Of a stretch of 64,000 nucleotides of DNA, positions 11,626 through 24,600 are shown in pieces. Each line of letters opens with the position of its first letter. The stretch's first letter is position 1. Origin of the DNA: Colius striatus (taxonomy: Eukaryota; Chordata; Aves; Coliiformes; Coliidae). The stretch lies in contig NC_084760.1 in assembly GCF_028858725.1 (NCBI RefSeq), positions 64,981,867 to 65,045,866 on the forward strand, in the 5' to 3' direction. Made by a program: the position numbers and the translations under genes. The notes beneath the pieces are model-generated. The model had not been told where the DNA came from. It saw only the letters and a program-made list of their open reading frames with translations, and did not search any database.

Positions 11626-14600
11626 TCTGTTTCTTCATGCTGATTTTTGAAATTCTAGATGTATTTATGACATTTGTGTGATACATTTTCATGTTTCCCA
11701 GTGTTGATTGTAGGTAATATTATTTCTACTTGGGCATTTTTCGTATTATTTTTCTAGTACAAGACCTGATCCTGGATATTCAAGTTAAAAGTTCTTAATA
11801 GACCGGCTGAGCCATTAGTGTTGTACCAGAGAGAGCATTTAAGCCTTACTTCACAAAGGCACGTAAGCAAATGTTTAAAGTTAAACATATGCCAGTTTGT
11901 ATTAGGAATTCAGTTACAAAACAGCGATCATTTAAACTTAACAGGATTCTCTTCAATTATCGGATAATCAAGAGGAAACTGTAGTAGGCAGAAAATTTGT
12001 GAATGACATTTTCAACAAGAAATTATTTATTTAAAAATAACTTTAAGATCCAAATGGCTCGGTATTCACATCAAATATTTATTCATTAATGTATTTAGAT
12101 GTACACGAGGAGCACTTCAAAGATGTATAGTGTTAATGTGTGATTTTTATTAAAAGGATTTCTGCAGAGTTTTAGTATGACTTAACCGTTTTTCTGCTCT
12201 GGAGCAAGTCTGTGGACAATTGATGGCATGCAACCCATGACGTGCCTCCACAGTACTTTTTAAAATGCATTTACGTACAGACTATCATAAGAAACAGTGC
12301 ATGAGTTCAACAATGTGCTTTTTGATTGGTTTCCTTCAAAAATAGGACTTCTGTCATGATATTGTCTTTGTGACTGTCTGTCTGCTCAGTAATTTTTAAC
12401 TTGTTCATCAGTTTCATGGAAATGGGTGGACAGATGAAGAAAGAGCTGCTCTTGATGGTCCACAGAGAGAAAGGACACACAAAAACAGCAGAATTTGAAA
12501 GCAAATTGTCTGTAGCCATGTGGCCTTGCATTAGGGATGTTGCATTCCCCTGGACCTGAGCTGTGCATTACATATGCACAGTAATATTGCAGTGGTGTTA
12601 CTCTATCCACAGGTAACTAGGGCTTCATTGTAATAGATCATCTTACTGGCGATGGTAAGATGCCTGTTTTTTGAAACAGGCTTTCAAAACTCAGGAAGGA
12701 AAGAAAATATGGAATCAGTAATGTATAGTGAGCTGGGAGCTGTCTGAAGTCACTGCTTCTGGAAGCTATAGTAGCACATGTGAAAGTGTTGATGGACACT
12801 GAATGTGCTAAGGAATCTGTTGTACTTTCCAGCAGCAGCAGCAGTGACAGACATCATGAGAGAGAATCACCTGTAGCTTACAGTAGGAAGCCCAAAGGAC
12901 AAACCCTGTTTACTTGTCATTAGAAGAACCTGCAGAAGTCATACTCTGGTGTTACATCTAGGATGTTTTTGCAGATTTTTTTTTCATTTCTTGGGAATTA
13001 TTTCCCCCACTGAATTTGAGAATTCATTCTGATGGAAAGAGTGTGTTAAGTAAAAAGTGCCAAAATGCCACACAGCTGGTGGCATGGCACACATTCTGCT
13101 AGTGCACACTCTGAATGTCTCTCTTGTATTACACCTCTGAACAACTGAGACCTCAAAAAATGGCTGCTGATGGAAAGATTCTTCTTTCTCAGCAAGTTTT
13201 GGCCCAGCTCATGTTTTCTTCTAATACCATGTCATTTTAGGTGACATTTGAATGTAGTAAGAATATAAAGAGAACCGTAACATTAGAGACACAAATTGCA
13301 TGGCTGAATCTGTAGGTAGGTGTCCCAAGTGAAAGAACACTCCCTTTCAGAGATGCAGCATTGGGACACATAAAGTTGTCAACCTTTGTATCTGTGAATT
13401 TGTGAGTATTCAGCACTTCAAAAAAATAGACTACCAAGCTTAGATCTCTGTTAAGCCCCTGAGGTTGGCAATGTCAGCCAAAGACAATATATTTGACACA
13501 AAATATTGGTGGGTTTCAGGAAATCTAAAGTATTCTGTGCAAGTTGGAACTCAATTTTTCTTCTCAGATCTCAAGAAGTTCTTCACCTCAAAAAGTCAAA
13601 AACATTTTAGAGCATTAAATCCAGTCTATGATGTATGAACCATCCTATAAATAACTTAAAGACCTGTGTACCCAGAGAGCACTCTTCTAGACTGTGTTCA
13701 TTCCCTTTAGAATTACACAATCCATCATTCTTAAGAAAGATGATGGTTGAATGATGACTGAAGTAAAAGTCACTTGTAAGCTTGCCAGATTGCAACCATC
13801 TTGGCTGAAATTGTCCCTGAAAAGTATTTCTCTTGGGGGAACTAATTTTTTGGTGGAAAACTTTTTGTCAGAACAAGTCATCTATTTCCAAGTACAAGTG
13901 TATGAAAAAAAAAATTCAAATTACATCTGGAAAACTTTTCTTTACTTTTGCCGTGGAACTGGATCTTTGGAAGAAGGATAGGGTTTATGTTCGGAACACT
14001 TCTGAATTTATGAGGAAAATCTATTTGTCTTTGTGCAAGTTTTAGAAAAAAAAGTATTCCTGCACTTCATAGTGCACAGGTAATTCTCCAAAGTGTTTAT
14101 CAACTTTGGTAATGATCCATCTTGTGGATTTTCCCTACCGTTCCTGATCTGTTGACTTTCTCCTGGTCTGACACACGTGGGTATGGGGACCTTGACTTTG
14201 ATTCCCATATATTGTCAGTATCTCCATAAGCTTATGCAAATAGAGCTGCCTAGACCTGAGCAAGAAGAATAGATTCTAGATGAATAGACTAAGTGAAAAA
14301 AATCTAGCTTTACCTTGAGGATTGCAGTAAAATTCAATTGGTAATGTTTGTTGATAAAACACATGGAAAACAGTGAAGGAATCATTAGTTTTGTTGTCAG
14401 GGTAGAGTATAGTGTGCAGCCAATAAGGCAGGCTGCCACACCTTGAACCACAAGGGAAAAACAAAATACAGTTTCATCATTCAGTGAGCACCGTCATCAA
14501 TGTGTTATGATTGAGGCATAGGAAAAAATATTGTGTGAACGTCTAATTAAAGGCAATATCATAATTCATAGTCACAAGGGGCCAAATTAATGTTGAACAG

Positions 14601-17600
14601 ACAGCCTTAATTCTGATATTACCTCACTCTTGAATGTCTGACTTTGCAAGCTTAATATTGCTCTCTTGACGAAAAAGGGTTGGGGATTTTTTTAAGGCTG
14701 GTTAGAAAGTCTAGTCACAGAGTTACCATGAATTTCATTATGACTGTATTCCCTATTTGGCTTTAAAAGGCTCATCCTCACTTTCTGTGTGCATTTAGCT
14801 ACCCCAACCACTCTGTTACAAAGAGGTTGCCATAATTTGCAAACTTCTGCCACAATTTCAATATTAAACTGTTTTAGTCTGTGATTTAGCTTGTGTGTGA
14901 GAAAACCATAGTTTGTGTCTCTCTGTAGCAACTGATGCCCTGTTTTGAAGGGAAATGACAAATATTTTCCCTAATTTTAACTTGATTCTTTGCTTCTCAG
15001 CCCACATGAGTAATATAACCATCAGTACACATCAAAGCCACTTGGACACTGAGCAGACTGAAAAATGGCTAACCGTTCTGCAGGCTCCCATGTGGCAATT
15101 TGTAATGACAGTGTAGGCAACATACAGTTCTTAGTTAATTTTTCGTATTGAATTTGCTATTCAAAGCCTATTTCAAATCCTTCACCTTTTATTTTCTACA
15201 AAGATTGGTCAGGCTGCAGGACTCTCATACACACTTTGGTAGCCTTTGAAGACTCAAATACCATTAGACTGAGCAGTGAAAGGATTTATAAACTAAAACT
15301 TGAATTATAGTCCTGAAGAGACCATCAACCTGATGTTAGCATCACCGAGGCAGGTTTGTTGTTCCTGCCCTGGGAGTAAAGGAGCAAGCAGTAGGAGATA
15401 TGCAGGTGAGGTCACCTCTGAGTGCAGTCTTGGAGAATTTATACTACTAATCCCATCTTTTAATGCTTTTGTGTTTCATGTGAATAGGGGCAAGTGGTGA
15501 CAGGCATTTCCCATTGGCAGCAGCAGAAGAAAGCTCCTAACCAAAGTCTAATGCATACTAGTAGAAGAGGTCACCTCCACTAAGGTATCCCAGCTGCACT
15601 GGTCTGCAGCTGTGGTTCAAAGTTTCATGTGCTGCTGTAGCTAGACATATAAACTGGGTTCACTGGTGCTGCAGAGGAGAGAAGCCTGGAAGTTTTATTA
15701 TACATTTGGGACATTATGTTTGGCCCAACATGTTCCTGTGTGTCGTAACATTACAGGTGTCTTCAGCATGCCAGATTGTAGTATGAAATGAGTTTTGACT
15801 ATTGCAGAAATCTCAGGGGGAAAAAAACCAGTTGTAGATTGGACTGGCCAGTTTTCTACAGTGGTGGTGATCTCCTCTCTTTTTGAAGCAAGAGGAGCAA
15901 AGGGGAAATGAAGTTAGTCTGGGAAGTAAAAAGATCTTTGCCATTGACATCTGGAAAAGTACTTAGGCGCATGCTGAACTGGAAATGCATGCAAAGTTGC
16001 TTTTCAGCACAGGGGCCTTGCTGAATGAGGGGCAAGTGGAGTTGCAGGTGGGACGCTTTAGTGCTTCTAATGACGTAATGAAGCAAAAGAGCTTTTTGTG
16101 CTTAGAGAAAATAAGTCTGTTGAGCATAATGACTTCCTCCTGCTTGTATTATTAAGTAACTCTAAGAACAGCAGAACTGACCAATTTACAGACCATAAAC
16201 ATCAAATATATTTTATGTATATTCTTCAAAATAAGCAATTTTATTTTTATAAAAATTGCACTCTGTTTTGCTCAAGTAACAGATAAAAATCAATGGATTT
16301 TAATGTAACCCAGAAGAGCAAGTTGAAGTCTTACTCCTTTAAGTGCCCTTTTCTTGTTCAGACCACAGCTGTAAAGGGATTTGAACCTCAAGACAATAAA
16401 TGCCAGTACAGAAATTCGAAAGGTAGGCCACAGACTTCGTGGCCCACCAGAGGAGGTATCTGGTGTTCCTTGGAGCTGTGTAAAATGAGACAGAAGTAAA
16501 TTGTATCTTTTTCATATAATTCTTATCGTAGCTAATCATGGTGTCCAAGTTCAGCATTTTATATATAGCTTGTGTATTAGAAAGTAAACATCTGCCATTA
16601 GGCTGAACAAGTATCTCTGCGGTGTGCATTCTAAATATAGAGATTGCTCTGGTACAGTCAGTACTAGGACATAATACCTCTTTGCTTTTTAAATGTGGAG
16701 ATACAGATACACTGTATGTTCTGTGCATAGAAATTAAACACACATGCATATAGATATATATATATACACACAGAGAGATAACACGTATACATGCAGACAC
16801 AAGGTCTTCTATAGAAACAAATAATGACAGTCAGATGTTAGATGGCAGTTACTTGCTTAACATGGAAAAAAATGGGGCACTATGAAAGGTGTCATTCTTG
16901 ACCTGGGCAGTAATTCCACCATAACTCCTAACTGGTAGCTGCTTGTGCTCCCACTTTTCTTCTGGGAGTAAGGCTGGTGAGCAGCCAGCCATCCTGCCCA
17001 CAGCAACGGGGACAATCGGCAGCTGTAGTCCTCTGCAGTAGTGTGTTTCTGGATGTTTAATTTTACAGGCAGAGGAGTGCCTGGCTAGCTTTCTACATAT
17101 AATCATCATAGCTCATTTACTATGTAACATAAAATAAATCATTCTTATTTAATAATGGTTCCCAGTTTGGCTTCTAATTTTACACCTGACAGATGTAATG
17201 GGATAAAAGAGGGGGAGGTCACCCCTCTTCTGCTACCCATATTATGCTGCAAACTTTTTTCTCCAGAGGTGGCTTAAGAGAACAGGAGTGTTACTAGTCA
17301 CAGAGTAGGAAGAGGCAATTAATCACACAGTACTTTAAGATGCAGGAAAAATTATGATAATGGAGGACCTCAACTACTTGTACATATTCTGGCCAAGAGT
17401 TACCATGGGACAAGTTACCAAGAAGTTTCTTGAACAGTTGTTTCTTGGAATGAGTAGCTGTGGAATACACACAGGCAGGGAGGGCTGTCAAACCTGGGTG
17501 AAGCTCAGAAGCTTGTTGAATACATAATCCCAGATGAACCATGAAGCAATGAAGACCAAAACATAATTACATTCGCCCTGCCTGGGTGAGGTAAGGTACC

Positions 17601-17937
17601 AAAGCCTGGTACAGTGATCCTAAACATTGGAGAGGAGTGGTGGGGAGGACAGAAAGGCATGGTGGGGAGCAGATATAAAAAGCTGTCATCTGAAGGTGAC
17701 TTGCCTCTAGCCAACTGTTGCTCAAAGGAGCTCACTTGGCAAAGGCAGTGAGAGCTTCTGTCACCCAACAGGAACCTTTTGCAGTGAGTGCTCGTGAGTT
17801 GGCTCTGAGGAGCTGTGCAAGAAAGAAGACCAAGAGAACGTAAACTAACCTGTTTAAAAAAACTACCTCACTTAAGTGTAGCCGAAGGCTAAGTGTATTT
17901 CCACTCCAGAGAGAAGCACTCAGTCAAAGTGGGTTTT
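11626..17937. other. intergenic, AIG1 to ADAT2; no gene seen
   Basis: Mostly AT-rich unique sequence. A short AT/CA simple repeat lies at 16748-16775, and a small CAG run occurs near 12832. No exon with both recognisable protein and splice sites was found. Confidence 0.6.
16748..16775. repeat. AT/CA simple repeat
   Basis: TATAGATATATATATATACACACACAGAGAGA-type dinucleotide run in intergenic DNA. Confidence 0.8.
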
Positions 17938-18627
17938 CATAGAATCATAGAATGGTAGGGGTTGGAAGGGACCTTTAGAGATCATCTAGTCCAACCCCTC
18001 TGCAGAAGCAGGTCAACCTAGATCGGGTCGCATAGGAACATGTCCAGGCGGGTCTTGAAGACCTCCAAGGAAGGAGACTCCACAACCCCTCTGGGCAGCC
18101 TGTGCCAGGGCTCCCTCACCTGAACAGTGAAATAGTTTGTTCTTATATTTAAGTGGAACTTTTTGTGTTCCAGCTTCATCCCATTACCCCTTGTCCTGTT
18201 GCTAGCTACTATAGCAAAAAGGGATGTCCCAACCTCCTGACACCCACCCTTTAAATATTTATAAATGTTAATAAGATCTCCCCTCAGTCTTCTCCAGACT
18301 AAACAGCCCCAGTTCCCGCAGCCTTTCCTCGTATGAAAGATGTTCTATACCCTTGATCATCTTGGTGGCCCTGCGCTGGACTCTCTCCAGCAGTTCTCTG
18401 TCCCTCTTGAGCTGAGGAGCCCAGAACTGGACACAGTACTCCAGATGAGGCCTCACCAAGGCAGAGGGGGAGAAGAACCTCCCTTGACCTGCTGGCCACA
18501 CTCTTCTTGATGCATCCCAGGATGCCATTGGCCTTCTTGGCCATGAGGGCACATTGCTGGCTCATATTTAGTCTATTATCAATCAGGACTCCCAGGTCTC
18601 TCTCTGCAGAGCTGCTCTTCAGCAGCA
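17938..18627 (-). mobile_element. CR1 LINE, 5'-truncated, with end of ORF2
   Basis: Minus-strand copy. The plus strand begins with the terminal repeat CATAGAATCATAGAATGG and GATCATCTAGTCCAACCCC, runs through the CR1 3' UTR, and ends inside the reverse-transcriptase ORF. Minus-strand translation shows the CR1 ORF2 C-terminus in pieces ([28 protein letters not shown]). The frame shifts after the SREVLLPL segment, so it is dead. The best preserved of the intergenic CR1 copies. Confidence 0.95.
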
Positions 18628-21324
18628 GGGTTTTGGTCACTCTTTGCTGAGGCTGTAGAGTTATGCAGGATTTCAAGCTAATTCCTTTGAGAAGGAGCTA
18701 CTGAGACCAACCCTGATGTAGTAATGGTGCCATAGGCATCATGCCAAGGACAGCAGAGCATGTGAAATCGCAGATCTGAAGGAAAAATACGTAGGCACGT
18801 GACAGTATATTGTGTGATACTTTTAATGTCAGAACCACTATGTATATATAGTGCTATAATTGTATTTTAACTATTTCTGGTGTTATGCGGTTTCTGGAGG
18901 GAGCCATGATACTGAATAGGTAAGAAGCTTAGAAAAAGGTGCACTGGGTAGCCTATAAATCGATCAAATCAAGAGCATTTGTAAAGTCAAGTATTTGGCT
19001 GCCACGGCTGTCAGGGTTGAAAAGGTGGTTTTACTGCACAGTGATGCAGCATCTTGTTTCCACTGGCCCACAGCTCAGCCCTGTGTAACGGGCCACTACT
19101 TTTCCCTCAGTGAGAAGTCCACACAGCCAAAGTCATCCCAGGAGTTAGCCAGACCTTGGCTGTGTGTAGAGTATTCTGGTCTTCTTGTGAACTTGGCTCC
19201 CACATATGGTGGACACGTGTATTGACATGTGCTGTAGGTGTGGTTGAGGTGTGTGTCTGGGGATTTCAGACTAATAAAAAAAAAGCCCTGAAAGAAAAAA
19301 GATGTAAGGCTTTGTTCAATAGAGCATTAATTATGCGGATACTGGAAGATTTTCTAGTTCCTTTTAGCACTTCTACCCAGGATTTAGATTCTGCTGGATA
19401 TACTTAAATTTTTTAAACCCTCTACATTTTGCAGTTTACACATTTGCATAGCGTAGGACTACTGTCAGGAACATATATCTGCAGATCTGGGGCATGAGCT
19501 GTTCTCATCATTTCAGTGGGATGGAGAAGAGAAAACAGTTCAAAGGAGGAGGATGGGGGAAGGGAAGCATTTCCATATTTTTTTTAAGGAATCATAAAGA
19601 CACACAGGCAAGTGTGTCAATCATGAGACATAGTTCTCCCTTTAATATTGTCAAGATTACAAAAGTTCACAGAGCACATGTGTGAGAGGGTGCTGCGCTG
19701 CCTTGACTACATGATCTGCATGATACATGTCAGAAGATGGGAATGTTGCTATGGCAATTCTTTCCTCTCCTGAATACTAAGTTGATGAAGAAGCCAGTCC
19801 ACAATCAAGCAGGCTCACTTTTGAACTTGCCTACTTGGAGATGCTTAGTGCTATTTTTAGTTTCTCATGAAAGGAAACTACATTGTTTTCTACTCTGGCC
19901 TCTTAAGGCCCTGTGCCTCAGTCCTCCTATATTCACAAGGTTTCTGTGATCTGGGAGCTGCTAAAGGCAGAGGTTTAACTGAGTTTTATGATGAAGACTA
20001 TTGGGGTTTTCCTTCAGTTTATACAGTGTCCTTAATTTTCCAGCTTGCTAATTAAGGGGAGACAGCTGAGTCTTTCTGCATTTCCAAAAGTCATCTTGCG
20101 GTTTTATAAAGTTATTGATCAAGTAATCCATACATCTTTACTTTTAATCTGCAGAGGAGTATCTTGTTCCCATTTACATTTCCTCCAGATGGACAATGAG
20201 ACAGGGAGTTGAATGCTGTTTGTTCCCTGTACTAACTTTTTAGCCAGGTGACACTTGGGGGTCCATCCTGTCCTTGCTTGTACAATCGAGCCTTTTCCAC
20301 TGCACTGTGTGGGTACTGTGATGGGAAAGTGATGCCCCTACCACCAGTTCTCCTAATTGCACCTTAGAGTTTCCTTAGAAATAATACTCTGGTTTGCTTC
20401 CTGTCATAAAAGCTCTCTACAGCACTGCTTTGTGGAATCAAAGTAACTGGAAGCTCCATTGCAGAGGAGGCAAACTTCAGTAGATGTACTAATGCCTGTA
20501 CTGCACTGTTTCATGTTGTCCAGGTTGTATCATATTTTCTAGCAGCAGACTAATTTCAGTCAATTTCCTTTCACCTAACTTTAATTTTGTAGACTGGAAT
20601 GTTCCCTGCTAGGAAAATTTTACGTATTTGATGCAGGCTGAATACTTGGGGGAAATTTTCTATGATGGCTCCAGCACTCAAAAAAATAAAGATAAGGAAA
20701 AATAGGCTGTGTTGTCTGTATTAAAGAAAAAAAAAAGTTCCTTCAAATTACTTGGACACATTTTTTTTCTTTTGGTTAGGATAGATACCAGCCTAGGGAA
20801 CTGTGCAGGGAGGGAGGACGTAAAAGGCTCATCTGATATGCTGTAAATGAGGCAGGACAGCACAGGAAGAGAAAGAGAGGGAATCTGAAGGCTGCACTGC
20901 AGAACTTGATGCTCTGCTTACATGTGTGATGCTTAAGTGGGTAAGTTACTTAATCTTAGCACTTCACAGTTGGCCAGTAACTTCTTTTATAGCTTGAAAT
21001 GTTTATTTAGCACCTCCCATGGTCTCTTAAAGCACTAAGCCAAATGAGTTCTGCAAGAGCAAATGAGCAAGGCAAAAGGTATGACTGAAAATTATAGCAA
21101 TCTATATGCCAAATCACTCCAATACCCACCTCAAACAGAGAATGTAGCTAGCATATGGGTTTATTTGATGCTTCAGTGTTCATTTATACAGTAACAAAGC
21201 CAATAGAAAATACAACAATCTGTCATGGGGAGAAACATGACCAGAACAGCAATAAAAGAGACGTGTCAAATTTAATACATGTGCATGAATTCCAGTTAGA
21301 CCTACCAAACTCTCTCAGACAAGT
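18628..21324. other. intergenic, no gene seen
   Basis: Unique AT-rich sequence between two CR1 copies. Only short ORFs, none with recognisable similarity. Confidence 0.6.
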
Positions 21325-21683
21325 CATAGAATCACAGAATGGTAGTGGTTGGAAGAGACTTTTAAAGATGACCTAGTCCAACCTCCCAGCTAAAGCAGGT
21401 TCACCTAGATCTGTTCACACAGGAATGTGTCCAGGTGGGTTTTGAAAACCTTCAGAGAAGGAGACTCCACACCCTCCCAGGGAAGCCTGGGCCAGAGCTA
21501 CCTCACCTTCACAGGAAAGAAGATTTTCCTTATATTTAAGTGTCCCAGCTTTTGTCCATTACCCTTTGTCCTATTACTGGACACTACACAGAATAGTGTT
21601 GCCCCATCCTCTTGACATACAGCTTTTAAATAGTTGTAAGTATTAATGAGATCCTCCCTCAGTTTCCTCCAGGCTGAAAAGTC
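21325..21683 (-). mobile_element. CR1 LINE 3' fragment
   Basis: Begins on the plus strand with CATAGAATCACAGAATGG, then the CCTAGTCCAACCTCCC, GGAGACTCCACACCCTCCC and TTTGTCCATTACCCTTTG blocks of the CR1 3' UTR, ending near AGGCTGAAAAGTC. 5' truncated before the reverse-transcriptase end, and moderately diverged. Confidence 0.92.
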
Positions 21684-24600
21684 AAAGGTTGGTGTAGATG
21701 TAGAGGCATCCACAAATACAGGACATCTTTGGGAACTCCTGGAACAGGTGCCCTCCAGAGAAACATACCTTCCTGGTGCAGCATTCATTAGTTCTCTGTA
21801 GGAACAAGAAATAAATGGAAGAATTTCAGATTTAAGTCGTAACTCTGAATTGCATATGTGAGCATAATTTAGGCTCCCCATCATCTCATTGACTTATTTA
21901 TTTCATGTCTGATTTCTACTGTGCTCATCAAGAGATTGTTGCTCAGTCCAGCTAGTCTGAGGTTTTTAATACCCATCTGATTCAGAGGCAGAGCTTCAAA
22001 TCAGTGTCCAGTAAAGAGACGTCAAAATTTTCCACAGCGCAAAGGAGACAGGAGTGAAAAGCATTTACTCATCTAGCAAGATTAACACAGTGAGGACACT
22101 TAGCAGTTTGCAGGCACCCAGACCTAGGATTCTTAAACTATGCTGTTCCTTTTCCTTCTGAGCTCATTTTCTTTCCAGAGATTTAAAGGATGAACTTGAG
22201 AAGCCACCCCTACTGCAGGTACTTTCTGTGTTTCTGAGTGTATGGGCCAAAAAAAACAGCAGACGAGGAGAATTTTCCTACGATGTTCCACACCAGCTAG
22301 AAAAGATGATGAACTGCGGCAGAAAATTCGCTGACAATTTTAGTATACAGCAGAGCTTGCCCTGCTGAAGAGGGACCGGCATACGCTGCTTTCTGATGGG
22401 CAGCATTGCCATGCCTCTGGCTTGCAGCGTTGTGCTGCAGCTTAGCCAGAGCAGGTGAGGTTGTTGTGTCTAGAAGGACTGAAAAGCTTAGATTTCTCTG
22501 TTCAAAGAGCAACTTTTATGTTGTTCTGCCAAAAGCTGTCTGTGAGCATGAAGCATTTTCTGGGACATGATCATGAGAGCTTCCTCGGCCACCTGCCTTG
22601 AGTGACCACAGCATGGCTCCTTTACTTTCCCCAGTGAAGCTGGGAATCACTTGCCTGTCCCTGGAAGAGCTCCTCACATTCATGGCCACGAAAAACCACA
22701 AGAGCTGGAGTAAAATGAGATTTATTCAGAAAGAGGGTGTGAATCCAATTAGAACAAAATAAACAGTCTACATGACACATTTTGTTCTCACCTCTGCAGA
22801 AGCTAGTCTAGCTAATCCCTTTGTGTTGTAAGAGGAAAATAATCAATACCTTACAACTCCACAGCCAGTATCAGAGGACGTAGGTAGCAAACACCAGCTG
22901 CCCAGGCCTCCAGCCCATCCAGCTCTGCATTTGTTACTCTGAGCCAGCAGCTGCTTCTGGTGTATCCTCAGGCTTTTTCCATGGTGCCTACACCCAAGGA
23001 CTGACTTGGGGCATCTCATTCTTTTATTTCCAAATAAGCATTCTGCTTTGCTGCCATGATGCAAGTTTCCTAAATAAGATGTACCAGGGAAGAGATCTTC
23101 CTGTGTGCTCGTAAGAGGAGACATTTCTTTCAGCAAGCATGGCATTCACACAGGCTGCGCTGACATCCTGTGGCTCAATTTCCCTGCCTGGAAGGAAAAG
23201 ACAGCTTTGCCTTGTCGCCTGTCCCCTCCATGTTCCTCCCCTTCTGCTCCCTGCAGATCACTGGTGCCCCATCCAAATCCTCTGGGAAGGGAAGAGGCAC
23301 CTGCCTCCTTGCTGGCACTAGCACTGGCTCCTGCCCACTGTTCCAGGCTGGTGAGCACAGGGCCTGACCTCACTGCAGCTGTCTTTCACCCAGACACCAC
23401 CAGCCTGGGGAACGAGTGATCATCTGCCCCTCAGCCTTCCCAGCCTTCCTGCCCACAGCAGTGGGGCTGGGGGAGGATTAGCTGTAGTGACCTGTCTCTG
23501 GATGGGGTGTTGCTGGAAGGGTGGGGGCTTTCTGAGGTAAAACTGATGAAAATCCCTCACAGACTCCCCTAGCCTCTGCCTGCAAGGTCTCCAGGCAGAG
23601 CCTAGGTAGCTCTCACCACCTGTACTCATGGCACCCCAGGGTGCCCTCATGGAGCACCCCAGGTTCTGCAACTAGCATCCCCCAGTCACAGGCTCAAACA
23701 CTGCAGACAATAGCACCCAGCCCCATCAGAAGTCAAGTTTAATTTTACATTCTCCTGGGGAATAGCATTAATCTGTAACTTTTTAGGCATCACTCGATCA
23801 GATGAATAACAGCTATTAGCTTTGGACTCTAGGCATTTTTATGAGATATTAGTTCCAGGGCTTGTGGTTTGGCATCGAAAGCATATTATTCACACACAAA
23901 ACAACAGCATTAAAATAACATTAGGAATCTGGCTTAGACTGACAAAACCTAGGAAACGCGGAGTTAAGGCTGAAAATATGTCCTTAACTCACCCACCGCA
24001 TGCCTAGTACAGCCGCTGCTGCCTCCACATGAGCCGTGCTCTCCTCCCTACTCCCAGGGAGGGAATAGGGCTGCACCTCCACCTTGGTACCACGGCCTCT
24101 GGGGAGCAATGACCCATCTTTGTGCCATGGAGTCCTTGTTCTGTCAGACAAGGTTTGGGGCTTGAGTCTAATGCAGCTCTTCTCTGTGCATCTCTACTTA
24201 CAGAACTGGGTTTCGTCCCCTGTGACCAGCATCACCCTGGTCAGAGAAACCACTGCTCAGAAAGCGTGGTAGGCTGAAGAGGAATTTGTCTGGTGAGTGG
24301 TCAGGGTGAGACATGAGCTGGATGAACAAATCCACGTGGTGCCTGGCTTTGACCTGCACTTGATTTGCTTTGATTGATCAAAGGATGGCAGTCAGAATGA
24401 AATGCAGCTGGGGCAGTGACTGCTGACTCGCACAGGGATGGCATTCAGCTCCAGAGGCTGGCTGGAGCTACCACCAGCCCTGAGAGGAGCAGGTGGGCCT
24501 TTCTGAAACTCATCAGGCAAAAATCCTTGACCATAGTCACATTGTGGATCACCTTACTGTGAGGGGACTGAGGCCAAGAAGTAATACAAGGACAGAGGTT

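Noticed and set aside
18268-18676. Two overlapping minus-strand ORFs of 94 and 125 codons
   Set aside because: Fragments of CR1 ORF2 within a truncated, frame-shifted LINE copy, not host genes.
23105-23671. Overlapping GC-rich ORFs on both strands suggesting an exon cluster
   Set aside because: No recognisable protein, no consistent splice sites, and similar-length frames on both strands point to base composition.
24080-24300. Minus-strand peptide VTGDETQF, reminiscent of a mariner transposase GDE motif
   Set aside because: Stop codons flank it within a few residues, no second catalytic motif or terminal inverted repeats were found, and the match is too short to support a call.
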